From Dehalococcoidia bacterium UBA2777 (GTDB lineage: Bacteria; Chloroflexota; Dehalococcoidia; UBA2247; UBA2777): 21,822 bases of DNA. Shown here one piece after another: positions 14,360-21,822 of the stretch. Every line of letters begins with the position of its first letter. Positions within the stretch are counted from its first letter, which is position 1. The position numbers were made by a program, and so were the translations under genes. The stretch spans positions 1-21,822 of the forward strand of contig DEIJ01000070.1 in assembly GCA_002352365.1 (NCBI GenBank). The letters run 5' to 3'. Under the pieces are notes generated by a model. That model made no database searches. It saw only the letters and a list, made by a program, of their open reading frames with translations, and was not told the origin of the DNA.

Positions 14360-14728
14360 GTGGGTCAAATCGGCCTATTATTCCTTAGTGGGGCAATCGC
14401 TGGAATGATTGGGGGGTTAACTGGGATAGGTGGGGGAGTTATCCTAGTCCCGATGCTGTCTGGTCCCCTGAAAGTGCCTCAGCATGAGGCACATGCCACC
14501 TCATTGGCGATTATCATCCCGCTAGCTGCCTCGGGTACTGTCTTGTATGCTTATCTCGGGCACCTAAATTGGCTCCTGGTTGGAGAGCTTGCCTTAGGCA
14601 GCATAGTGGGTGTGGTGATAGGAGCAAGACTGATGCACCGGGTGCCCGCTAAGACATTGCGGCGAATATTTGGCGGCTTCTTGCTTGTGGTTGGCCTTTG
14701 CCTGGTAACCAGGGGGGCAATACTGTGA
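14360..14728 (+). CDS. Half-size TauE/SafE-family permease, N-terminal half
   Basis: A membrane protein of 122 residues with about four hydrophobic spans and the family glycine motif GLTGIGGGVILVP, then HATSLAIIIPLAASG. Full TauE/SafE (DUF81) permeases have about 250 residues with two such repeats; this gene encodes only the first. They export or import sulfur-containing or small organic anions; no substrate can be read here. GTG 14360 is chosen over ATG 14330 because the -10 box overlaps the latter and because AAGGA lies 8 bases before the GTG. Its stop overlaps the start of the second half by four bases (GTGA), so the two halves are translated together and probably form one transporter. Confidence 0.85.
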   Translation: MGQIGLLFLSGAIAGMIGGLTGIGGGVILVPMLSGPLKVPQHEAHATSLAIIIPLAASGTVLYAYLGHLNWLLVGELALGSIVGVVIGARLMHRVPAKTLRRIFGGFLLVVGLCLVTRGAIL

Positions 14729-15081
14729 GCCTGGTGCTAGAAATTGGTATAGGGTTTACCGCCGGGGTGATGGCTGGGATGCTGGGTGTGGGGGGAGGCA
14801 CAGTACTGGTTCCCGGCATGGTTTTGCTTTTAGGCATAGAGCAGCATATTGCCCAAGGGGTATCGCTAGGGGTAATAGCACCTACAGCATTAGTGGGGAC
14901 AATTGTCCATTATCGTAGGGGAAGCATTAAGCGAGAGACAGTTTTATGGATGACTCCCACGGTGGTAGTTTTTGCTCTAATGGGGGGATGGCTAGCCAAT
15001 ATGATCGAATCCTCGATGCTAAGCCGACTCTTTGGGATACTTTTACTATTCCTGGGGGCAAGGTTTCTGTTAGGAAAATGA
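14725..15081 (+). CDS. Half-size TauE/SafE-family permease, C-terminal half
   Basis: Second half-permease, 118 residues, with about four membrane spans and the motif GMLGVGGGTVLVPG, followed by AQGVSLGVIAPTALVGTIVHY. It matches the second repeat of a full-length TauE/SafE protein. The start is GTG 14725, which overlaps the preceding stop and is preceded 7 bases earlier by AGGGGGG (14711-14717). A TTG at 14698 would add nine polar residues and lies inside the first gene, so it is less likely. The separation is by a real stop codon with its own ribosome site rather than by a simple frameshift, which argues for a stable two-subunit arrangement. Confidence 0.86.
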   Translation: MSLVLEIGIGFTAGVMAGMLGVGGGTVLVPGMVLLLGIEQHIAQGVSLGVIAPTALVGTIVHYRRGSIKRETVLWMTPTVVVFALMGGWLANMIESSMLSRLFGILLLFLGARFLLGK

Positions 15082-15104
15082 TTTTCTACCAGGGGTAAAG
15101 GTAA

Positions 15105-15701
15105 ATGTCAGCGCTGAGGGAACTTTATCAACAGATACTCAACTGTCAACAATGCGGGCTGGCTGAGTCTCGTACTAAGGTAGTACCTGGCGAAGGGCCG
15201 GAAGACACGGCTATAGTATTCATCGGTGAAGCTCCAGGATGGCATGAAGATCAACAAGGGCGCCCCTTTGTAGGTCCTGCCGGCCATTTTCTGGACGAGC
15301 TCCTCGGCTCTATTGGACTAAAACGGGGGGAGGTTTACATTTGTAACGTAATCAAATGTAGACCGCCCCAGAACCGAGATCCATTGCCGGCGGAGATAAA
15401 AGCGTGCCAAAAATGGCTTGACCTTCAACTGGAATTACTTCATCCTAAGCTAGTGGTTACTTTGGGGCGTTACTCCATGATGAGATTTTTCCCTGGGGAA
15501 ACAATCACCAAGATTCATGGCAAGGCGCGTAAGCAAGGGGGGATTATTTACTATCCTTTGTATCATCCTGCTGCCGCTCTCCACCAGCGGAGCTTGCAGG
15601 AGATTATCAGGGCTGATACACTTAAAATACCTTTGCTCCTTGCTGAGGCAGAGGGGGCCTCTGAACTAAAGGAAAAGCCTCAGCAACTGAGCATGTTTTA
15701 G
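15105..15701 (+). CDS. Family 4 uracil-DNA glycosylase with 4Fe-4S cluster
   Basis: The enzyme cuts uracil from DNA to begin base-excision repair. The four cluster ligands are visible: Cys14 and Cys17 (CQQC), Cys85 (YICNVIKCRPP) and Cys101 (EIKACQKW), the spacing of the thermophilic UDGa type. Catalytic motif A is GEAPGWHEDQQGRPFVGPAG, and the second motif is YHPAAAL. At 198 residues it is the normal length. The last 20 residues (ASELKEKPQQLSMF) are an unstructured tail; a terminal QLSMF-like motif is a plausible sliding-clamp (PCNA/beta) binding peptide (inference). AGGGG lies 9 bases before ATG 15105. It sits between the TauE pair and ftsK. Confidence 0.95.
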   Translation: MSALRELYQQILNCQQCGLAESRTKVVPGEGPEDTAIVFIGEAPGWHEDQQGRPFVGPAGHFLDELLGSIGLKRGEVYICNVIKCRPPQNRDPLPAEIKACQKWLDLQLELLHPKLVVTLGRYSMMRFFPGETITKIHGKARKQGGIIYYPLYHPAAALHQRSLQEIIRADTLKIPLLLAEAEGASELKEKPQQLSMF

Positions 15702-15789
15702 ACTCCTGAGAGCTTCGCCACGCCGAATTCCCTCAAAATATTACAGCTAAGCAGCTTGAGCCCGCGGGTTATAAGCTATAGGTACAGAG

Positions 15790-17832
15790 GTGGCGAGAAC
15801 CAAACCAATCAGCAAGCAGCCAAAAAAGGAGGGGGGTTTCTTTACTATTACTGTACCCTTCTTAGCCCGGCGATTCCTCGAGCTAGTTGCAGTGGCAGGT
15901 TTGTTATCTGGGTTTTGGGACAGTCTATTTCGGCTATTCGGGATGGGCACAATCCTAGTAGTGCTTACCGTAACTGCTTTGCTTTGGATGGCATGGCAGC
16001 GAAAATTCTCCCTCCTGTGGCAGAAGTGGAATCGCTGGCTAGGTGCTATTGCTTTCGCTGCTGCTCTCCTTGGCCTACTTGCTTGGCCAGATGAGGTTTC
16101 TTGGGGAGGTGAACTGGGAAGGGCAATCATTGGCAGCTCCACTATCTTTGGTGGCTTACGGCTGGCAGGGATAGTAGCCGCTGGAATAGCTTTAGTAGCC
16201 CCTCACTTCATGGGGAAGGTTGTTCTTAGCTCAGCCAGGTGGAGTTTGGCCAGATTAAAGCAAGGCTTAGGTTTGATGCGACGCTCTATATTGTGGTTGC
16301 GCTCTCTCTATATTCGACGCCCCCAGCGCCAGGCTATCTCGGCTACGGCAGCAAAAGAAGCTCTGCCCCGAGGCCAAGAGATAATCGATGGTGGGGGAAT
16401 AAAGGAGGCCTCATTCTCTACGGAGCGCTGGCAACTGCCTAGTACAGAGCTCCTAGATAAGCCTGCCGAGACTAAGCTTACTCAGGCAGATGTGGGCAGA
16501 AAGGCAAGGTTGATTGAGGAGGCATTGGCGAGTTACGGAGTGGAAGCTAAGGTGGTGCAAATGAATGTAGGCCCCACTGTTACCCAGTTTGGGGTAGAGC
16601 CAGGCTGGGATCATAAGTATAGGGAGGTGAAGGAAAGGAACAAAGAAGGCAAACTCATAACGCGCCTTGAGGAGGTATCCAGAACCAGGGTTAAGGTGGA
16701 GCGTATTACCTCTCTAGATAAAGACCTGGCTCTTGCCTTGGCTGCCTCCAGCATCAGGATAGAAGCTCCCGTACCTGGCAAGTCGATGATAGGGGTTGAG
16801 GTGCCTAACTCAGCAATAATTTCGGTTACCCTGCGCCAAACTATGGAGACCTCCAGCTTCCAACGGCTTAGGGCTTCCTCCAAGCTCGCCTTGGCTTTAG
16901 GCGAGGGAGCTGGTGGTGAGTCAGTAGTGGATGATCTGGCTAAGATGCCTCACCTGCTTATCGCCGGGGCTACCGGAAGTGGAAAGACGGTATGCCTGAA
17001 TTCTGTCATCACCTCACTCTTGATGAATAACACCCCCGATGAGTTGCAGCTTCTGCTGATTGATCCCAAGCGTGTAGAGCTAATATCCTTTAACCTGGTG
17101 CCTCATTTGGCAAGCTCGGTGATCACCGATAATGAAAAAGCAATTGGAATTCTGCAGTGGCTGAATCATGAAATGGATAGCCGCTATCAAATGATGGCCC
17201 AGGTCAGGGCGCGTAATGTCGAGATGTACAATAGGAGCAACAAGGGGGAAAAATCTTTGCCTCGCCTTGTTCTTATCATCGATGAGCTTGCTGATCTGAT
17301 GACCAAGGCCAATGAGGTAGAGCCTCTGCTTTGTCGTCTTGCTCAGATGGGCCGAGCTACCGGCATCCATTTAGTGGTAGCCACTCAGCGTCCCTCAGTA
17401 GATGTAGTCACCGGGCTTATCAAGGCTAATTTTCCCACTCGCATTAGCTTTGCTGTAGCCTCGCAGGTGGACTCACGCACTATCCTTGACTCGGCGGGTG
17501 CTGAGAGATTGCTCGGCCGAGGCGATATGCTCTACCTACCCATCGAAGTGACTAAGCCTAAACGCCTTCAAGGGTGTTTCGTTTCCTCCCAGGAAATTGA
17601 TCGGCTGGTGAATTTCTGGGATGCTCAGCGACAACCCCAAGCAGTTAAAGTACCCCCCTATATCGTGGGGGAAGAAGCAGCTTACGATCCCCTCTTGGAG
17701 GAGGCGAGGCGCTTGGCGAAGGGGCACAAAACAGTTTCAGCCTCGTTTTTGCAGCGGCAACTCCACATTGGCTATTCTCGAGCAACTCAGCTTATGGAAT
17801 TGCTTGAAAAAGAAAACTCTGAGGAGCATTAA
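15790..17832 (+). CDS. ftsK: FtsK/SpoIIIE-family DNA translocase
   Basis: A septum-located, ATP-driven DNA pump that clears and resolves chromosomes at division. The 680-residue protein has four N-terminal hydrophobic stretches (about 24-43, 49-69, 83-99, 109-142), a short linker, an alpha domain (VGPTVTQFGVEPG, SIRIEAPVPGKSMIGVEVPN), and the RecA-like motor with Walker A GATGSGKT (393-400) and Walker B LVLIIDELADLM (Asp498), plus ATQRPSVDVVTGLIKANFP. A winged-helix gamma domain begins at HKTVSASFLQRQLHIGYSRA but the protein stops after LLEKENSEEH, about 20 residues before the usual GSKPREV wing. The alpha domain has an extra charged insertion (KERNKEGKLITRLEEVSR). Start GTG 15790 follows an in-frame stop closely. 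One base separates its stop from the next gene's ATG. Confidence 0.94.
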   Translation: MARTKPISKQPKKEGGFFTITVPFLARRFLELVAVAGLLSGFWDSLFRLFGMGTILVVLTVTALLWMAWQRKFSLLWQKWNRWLGAIAFAAALLGLLAWPDEVSWGGELGRAIIGSSTIFGGLRLAGIVAAGIALVAPHFMGKVVLSSARWSLARLKQGLGLMRRSILWLRSLYIRRPQRQAISATAAKEALPRGQEIIDGGGIKEASFSTERWQLPSTELLDKPAETKLTQADVGRKARLIEEALASYGVEAKVVQMNVGPTVTQFGVEPGWDHKYREVKERNKEGKLITRLEEVSRTRVKVERITSLDKDLALALAASSIRIEAPVPGKSMIGVEVPNSAIISVTLRQTMETSSFQRLRASSKLALALGEGAGGESVVDDLAKMPHLLIAGATGSGKTVCLNSVITSLLMNNTPDELQLLLIDPKRVELISFNLVPHLASSVITDNEKAIGILQWLNHEMDSRYQMMAQVRARNVEMYNRSNKGEKSLPRLVLIIDELADLMTKANEVEPLLCRLAQMGRATGIHLVVATQRPSVDVVTGLIKANFPTRISFAVASQVDSRTILDSAGAERLLGRGDMLYLPIEVTKPKRLQGCFVSSQEIDRLVNFWDAQRQPQAVKVPPYIVGEEAAYDPLLEEARRLAKGHKTVSASFLQRQLHIGYSRATQLMELLEKENSEEH

Positions 17833-17833
17833 C

Positions 17834-19027
17834 ATGACGAGGGTACTGGGGGGGATAAGAGTTCTTGATTTTTCCCGTTATGCCGCTGGGCCCTATTGTA
17901 GCATGATCTTGGCTGATATGGGAGCTGAGGTTATTAAAATAGAAAAACCGGGAGGAGAAGAGGATAGAAGGCTAGGCCCCTTTGCCCCTAATGGTGAAAG
18001 CATGCCATATGGTATGATCCTTACCCGTAACAAGAAAGGGGTCACCTTAAGTTTGAAAAGCCACCAGGGCGAAGAAATTCTTAAGGAATTGGTGAAGTGC
18101 TCTGATGTGGTATTACACAATTTCACCCTCGGCTCGGAAGAAGCCAATATCTTGAAATATGAATCCTTAAAGGAGATCAACCCAGTGATTATTTTAGTTT
18201 GTATTACTGGCTTTGGCACCTCGGGGCCCTATGCATCGCAACCTTGCTTCGACTCCATCGCCCAAGCTTTAGCCGGGGGAATGAGTTACACTGGTTTTCC
18301 TGATAGCCCGCCCACTAGAGATGCCGTAGCCCACGTCGATTTTGGCACTGGCACTTACGCTGCTTTGGGCACAATGCTCGCCCTGTATCATCGCCAGCGA
18401 ACTGGCCAGGGGCAGATGGTAGATGTAGCACTGATGGATACTGCTGTTTCCTTTGTGGCCAGTCTTGGTCCTGCTGCTGAGTGGAAGGTGTTGGGGGGAG
18501 TCCGCCCTCAGATCGGTAATCACAGCTTTTATAACTTTTCCGATGCCTTCCCGGCCAAGGACGGCTGGGTGATGATAAGTGTTATTGGTAATCCCTTATG
18601 GAGGAGATTCCTCGCTTGTATTGGGAGAGAAGATATAATTCAGGACCCTAAATTCAAGGATGACCTAGCCCGGTTTGAGAATCGCCGTGAACTTGGGCCC
18701 ATAGTCAGCCAGTGGGTAGGGGAAAGAACGGTTGAGGAAGTGGTCAAGTTGCTTCAGGGGGCACGAGTGCCTTGCGGGAAGGTCAATAATATTGCTGAGA
18801 TGGCCGCTCATCCTCAGGTTGAGGCCAGGGAGATGCTGGTGGATATGGAATACCCTGAGGTAGGCCAAGTCCCTCTATCAGGGGTAGTAATCAAGCTCTC
18901 CCAGACCCCGGGCCAGATAGAAAGGCCAGCCCCCAAGGTAGGGGAGCATAACAGCGAGGTTTATCAGGATCTATTGGGCATAAAGGCGGAGGAGCTTTCC
19001 CAGCTCAAAGCTGAGGGGATTATCTAA
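17834..19027 (+). CDS. Family III CoA-transferase (CaiB/BaiF type)
   Basis: These enzymes move coenzyme A between carboxylic acids through an enzyme-bound anhydride. The 397-residue protein opens with LGGIRVLDFSRYAAGPYCSM and continues with DMGAEVIKIEKPGGEEDRR, TRNKKG, GFGTSGPY, the catalytic Asp169 in AHVDFGTGTYAALG, and RTGQGQMVDVALMDT. The end, VPCGKVNNIAEM and HPQVEAREML, is normal, so the gene is full length. ATG 17834 is fixed by GAGGAG 7 bases upstream; a frame open further upstream merely overlaps ftsK. The acid substrate is unknown, since carnitine, formate, succinate and aromatic acids are all used in the family. It lies directly after ftsK, and its 3' end converges on uvrB with 29 bases between. 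Confidence 0.94.
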   Translation: MTRVLGGIRVLDFSRYAAGPYCSMILADMGAEVIKIEKPGGEEDRRLGPFAPNGESMPYGMILTRNKKGVTLSLKSHQGEEILKELVKCSDVVLHNFTLGSEEANILKYESLKEINPVIILVCITGFGTSGPYASQPCFDSIAQALAGGMSYTGFPDSPPTRDAVAHVDFGTGTYAALGTMLALYHRQRTGQGQMVDVALMDTAVSFVASLGPAAEWKVLGGVRPQIGNHSFYNFSDAFPAKDGWVMISVIGNPLWRRFLACIGREDIIQDPKFKDDLARFENRRELGPIVSQWVGERTVEEVVKLLQGARVPCGKVNNIAEMAAHPQVEAREMLVDMEYPEVGQVPLSGVVIKLSQTPGQIERPAPKVGEHNSEVYQDLLGIKAEELSQLKAEGII

Positions 19028-19056
19028 AATAGTCTGACGCTGCAGGCTGTGGGCTG

Positions 19057-21036
19057 CTAAACTAGACTACGCCGCAGCTCAACGATCTGGTCGCGTAGTG
19101 ATGCTGCCTTCTCAAACTCCAAGTTCCTGGCTGCTGTTTTCATTTGAGATTCCAGTTGCTTGATAAGTCGAGCGATCTCATCTTGAGATAACCCAGTAGC
19201 TGCTGTATAAGGGGCATAAGCTTCGGCTACCACTCGCACCCGCTCAGTGATATCTTTTATCGCCTTCTTTATCCCCTGGGGGGTAATGCCGTGCTCCTCA
19301 TTGTAAGCCTGTTGCACCCGGCGGCGGCGATAGGTCTCCTCAATAGCCCGCTGCATCGAGCTGGTAACGCTATCAGCATACATAATCGCTTGCCCATCCG
19401 CGTGGCGGGCAGCTCGCCCCATAGTCTGGATAAGCGCCCCCCCTGACCTCAAATAGCCTTCCTTATCGGCATCGAGAATAGCTACTAAGCTTACCTCAGG
19501 TAAATCAAGTCCCTCCCGAAGCAGGTTTATCCCCACCACCACGTCGTAAACCCCGAGGCGAAGGTCACGCAGTATTTCCACTCTCTCCAAAGTCTCAATC
19601 TCTGAATGGAGGTAGTGAACCTTTATCCCCATCTCCCTGAGATACTCTGACAACTCCTCGGCCATTCTCTTAGTTAGAGTGGTTACCAGGCAGCGTTCCC
19701 CCCGCTTAACCCGCAATTCAATCTGCTCCAGCAGGTCATCGATCTGCCCCCTGGTGGGCTTAACTTCAATAGTGGGCTCAACCAAGCCGGTGGGGCGAAC
19801 CAGTTGCTCCACTACTTGCTGGCTGTGCTCATACTCATAGGGGCCCGGTGTCGCTGAGACATAGATAACCTGGTTGATGCGGGCTTCGAATTCCTCAAAA
19901 GTTAGCGGGCGGTTATCTAGAGCCGAAGGGAGGCGGAAGCCATATTCCACCAGAGTCTCTTTGCGAGAGCGGTCGCCATGATACATCCCCCGAATCTGAG
20001 GCAGGGTCATATGCGATTCATCGATGAACAGCAAGAAGTCCTCGGGGAAATAATCAAGCAATGTCCATGGGGGGCTACCCGGAGAGCGGCGGGAGAGGTG
20101 GCGGGAATAATTCTCCACACCAGTACAATAGCCCGTCTCCTTAAGCATCTCAATATCATAATTAGTGCGCGCCTCAAGTCTGGCTGCCTCGAGGAGTTTC
20201 CCTTGACTTTTAAGCTCCTGTAGCCTTTGCTCAAGTTCGGCTTGAATATCGGCACAAGCCGCCACCAATTTGCTGCAGGAAGTAACGAAATGCTTGGCAG
20301 GATAGATGTCTATTGAATCTCTCTCGGCTACAATCTCCCCGGTAAGTGGGTCAACCTCTACAATGCGTTCGATCTCATTTCCCCAGAAATCGATGCGCAT
20401 CGCTAGCTCTTCATAAGAGGGTTGAATCTCCAAAGTGTCCCCGCGGAGGCGAAACTTGCCTCGTGAGAAATTGATGTCATTACGCTCATATTGCATGTCT
20501 ACCAATTGACGCACTATTTTATCTCGGTTGTGCCGCTCCCCCTTCTTTAGGCTGAGCACAAAGCTCTGATACTCTTCGGGCGAGCCTAAGCCATAGATGC
20601 AGGAGACCGAAGCCACAATAACCACATCCCTTCCTTCAAAGAGGGCGCGAGTAGCAGCATGACGTAGCTTGTCAATCTCCTCATTTACGTCGGTTTCCTT
20701 CTCTATATAGGTGTCGGTATGAGGGAGGTAGGCTTCAGGTTGATAGTAATCATAGTAGCTAACGAAGTATTCCACCGCATTACGGGGGAAAAATTCCTTG
20801 AATTCGGTGTATAACTGAGCAGCTAGGGTTTTGTTGTGGCAAATGACCAAGGTAGGCCTTTGCTCTGCGGCGATAGCATTAGCCATGGTGAAAGTCTTGC
20901 CGCTCCCGGTTACTCCTAGCAGTGTTTGCTGTTTATACTCCTTCCTCAATCCCTCAACCAGTTTCTCCACTGCCTGCGGCTGATCACCGGTAAGTCCAAA
21001 TTCGGAGACGATTTCGAATTGATCCATAAAAGTCAT
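19057..21036 (-). CDS. uvrB: UvrABC excinuclease subunit B
   Basis: UvrB verifies DNA damage after loading by UvrA and recruits UvrC for incision. Visible elements are TGDQPQAVEKL, Walker A GVTGSGKT (41-48), the beta-hairpin YYDYYQPEAYLP, Walker B FIDESH, SATPGPYE, GINLLREGLDLPEVSLVAIL, QTMGRAARH and a C-terminal UVR domain (NLEFEKAASLRDQIVELRR) that binds UvrC. The length from ATG 21036 is 659 residues, as in Bacillus UvrB. The frame is open to 21117, but that extension overlaps the upstream HAD gene and lacks homology. ATG 21027 (MDQFEIVSEFGLTGDQ) is an equally good start. No clear Shine-Dalgarno is present for either. Co-transcription with the HAD gene, 35 bases upstream, is likely. No uvrA or uvrC is in the window. 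Confidence 0.97.
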   Translation of the reverse strand: MTFMDQFEIVSEFGLTGDQPQAVEKLVEGLRKEYKQQTLLGVTGSGKTFTMANAIAAEQRPTLVICHNKTLAAQLYTEFKEFFPRNAVEYFVSYYDYYQPEAYLPHTDTYIEKETDVNEEIDKLRHAATRALFEGRDVVIVASVSCIYGLGSPEEYQSFVLSLKKGERHNRDKIVRQLVDMQYERNDINFSRGKFRLRGDTLEIQPSYEELAMRIDFWGNEIERIVEVDPLTGEIVAERDSIDIYPAKHFVTSCSKLVAACADIQAELEQRLQELKSQGKLLEAARLEARTNYDIEMLKETGYCTGVENYSRHLSRRSPGSPPWTLLDYFPEDFLLFIDESHMTLPQIRGMYHGDRSRKETLVEYGFRLPSALDNRPLTFEEFEARINQVIYVSATPGPYEYEHSQQVVEQLVRPTGLVEPTIEVKPTRGQIDDLLEQIELRVKRGERCLVTTLTKRMAEELSEYLREMGIKVHYLHSEIETLERVEILRDLRLGVYDVVVGINLLREGLDLPEVSLVAILDADKEGYLRSGGALIQTMGRAARHADGQAIMYADSVTSSMQRAIEETYRRRRVQQAYNEEHGITPQGIKKAIKDITERVRVVAEAYAPYTAATGLSQDEIARLIKQLESQMKTAARNLEFEKAASLRDQIVELRRSLV

Positions 21037-21071
21037 CACTTTCGGTGGCAATTGTACCGGTATTTGGGCTG

Positions 21072-21767
21072 CTATAAATACTCCATAATTTGACTGAGGC
21101 TTAAGATTCGAGGGCAATCACCGATGTTGGCGAATGAATCATTGCGGTCAAGGAGCACTGCTTTCATATTAACACCGCGAGCGCCAACAACATCCAAATC
21201 ATATTGGTCACCAACGTATATCGCCTCCGCGGGTTCAACTTGAGCCTGGCTAAGTGCAGCCAGGAATATGCCGCGGTGCGGTTTGTCACAACCCACTTCA
21301 AAAGAAGTTACCCAAAAATCAAGGTAGGGCTGGAGCCCTAAATCCTGGCATATAGAAGCTATATCCTGAGCTACATTCGATATTAACCCCAGAGTAAGGC
21401 CACGACCTTTAAGCAACTTTAAGGTGGGTAGAGCATCATCATAAATCTTAAGTTTTAAGCCAATTTGTTGCACTGCGGCTATTATCCCCAGCGCGGTATC
21501 TGAGCTGATTTCTAATCCAGCTCCCTTTAGTGCCTTGATTTCATATTCAGCATAGACAGCAATTTTTTCTTCTGTAGGTCTTTTATCTACGGAGGAGCGA
21601 GAGTTTTCGTCACGCCAGAAGGCATCAGCAGCCGGAAGAGATTCACTAAGTGCTTTGGGGTTCACCTTGATGCCAAACCGATGGCAAGCCTTGGCATGTA
21701 CCTCTTCCCGGGGCGGCTGGTAATAGGCTAAGGTATTATAGAGATCAAAACAAACTGCTCTAATCAT
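21072..21767 (-). CDS. HAD-superfamily hydrolase, DxYxT type
   Basis: A 231-residue C1-capped HAD hydrolase. Motif I is CFDLYNTL, with nucleophile Asp8 but Tyr10 where phosphatases have the acid/base Asp. Motif II is GLISNV with Ser, motif III is the Lys of CDKPHRGIF, and motif IV is VGDQYDLDVVGARGVNM. DxYxT is seen both in L-2-haloacid dehalogenases and in many uncharacterised REG-2/HDHD3-like proteins; the rest of the protein resembles the latter. The substrate is unknown. AGGAGG lies 12 bases before ATG 21767, a long but tolerable spacing. It precedes uvrB and may share its transcript, which does not necessarily imply a repair role. Confidence 0.88.
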   Translation of the reverse strand: MIRAVCFDLYNTLAYYQPPREEVHAKACHRFGIKVNPKALSESLPAADAFWRDENSRSSVDKRPTEEKIAVYAEYEIKALKGAGLEISSDTALGIIAAVQQIGLKLKIYDDALPTLKLLKGRGLTLGLISNVAQDIASICQDLGLQPYLDFWVTSFEVGCDKPHRGIFLAALSQAQVEPAEAIYVGDQYDLDVVGARGVNMKAVLLDRNDSFANIGDCPRILSLSQIMEYL

Positions 21768-21783
21768 CTGGGTTAACTTCCTC

Positions 21784-21822
21784 CTAAGCTATCATTTCTT
21801 CCTGCAGAATCCCGGGCATGGC
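21784..21822 (-). CDS. Possible 3' end of an upstream gene at the window edge
   Basis: One - strand frame from the edge is open for 12 codons, ending AMPGILQEEMIA and a TAG at 21786-21784, 16 bases before the HAD ATG and just overlapping its AGGAGG. The layout fits an operon junction, but 12 residues do not identify a protein. Confidence 0.25.
   Translation of the reverse strand, partial: AMPGILQEEMIA

Noticed and set aside
15747..16142. Open frames on both strands across the ftsK N-terminus
   Set aside because: They overlap the membrane segments of FtsK in other frames and have no motif or ribosome site.
19030..19069. TAGTCT/AGACTA inverted repeat between the CoA-transferase gene and uvrB as a terminator
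   Set aside because: A 6-base stem with a 28-base loop and no T-run is too weak.
21037..21117. N-terminal extension of uvrB
   Set aside because: It overlaps the HAD gene end and adds 27 residues absent from UvrB proteins.

Overview
The window is a dense stretch of bacterial chromosome with moderate GC, about 20 protein genes and almost no spacer DNA. No rRNA, tRNA, CRISPR array, transposase or phage gene was seen. The gene content (FtsK with an APVPGK-type alpha domain, family III CoA-transferase, paired half-size TauE/SafE proteins, COG4030-type HAD protein, RapA-like helicase) suggests Chloroflexota, most likely class Dehalococcoidia. That placement is inferred from protein style and was not tested.

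Layout from left to right. (1) 196-5790, + strand: a short RapA-like SNF2 helicase with a coiled-coil, zinc-ribbon partner. A repeat-bearing 225-bp gap follows, then ispD-ispF-cysS with overlapping ends (isoprenoid MEP pathway plus cysteinyl-tRNA synthetase). (2) 5797-7213: a HIT hydrolase (-) and surE (+) diverge from a spacer holding two recognisable sigma-70-like promoters. (3) 7205-9300, - strand: a COG4030 HAD protein and a sugar-isomerase-like TIM barrel, separated by an AT-rich degenerate repeat. (4) 9516-14243, - strand: a GT4 glycosyltransferase lies downstream of a tightly packed run aroQ-pepQ-efp-PHP-formyltransferase. The aroQ-pepQ-efp order resembles yqhS-yqhT-efp of Bacillus. (5) 14360-19027, + strand: two half-size TauE/SafE genes, family 4 uracil-DNA glycosylase, FtsK/SpoIIIE translocase and a family III CoA-transferase. 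(6) 19057-21822, - strand: uvrB behind a HAD hydrolase, with a possible gene end at the window edge.

Functionally this is mostly housekeeping: isoprenoid precursors, translation (cysS, efp), DNA repair (UDG, UvrB), chromosome segregation (FtsK) and small phosphatases. The least explained parts are the helicase/zinc-ribbon pair, the PHP/formyltransferase pair, and two related C-rich palindromic repeats that end in the same TATAAT-bearing tail directly at a start codon. Individual oddities are an Asp-to-Asn change at a metal ligand of IspF, an Arg32-type EF-P without a modification gene nearby, an FtsK gamma domain that stops before its wing, and a TauE permease split into two translationally coupled halves. 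About 9 of 21 genes appear to start with GTG or TTG. No clearly new multi-gene system can be proved from sequence alone; the helicase pair is the best candidate.
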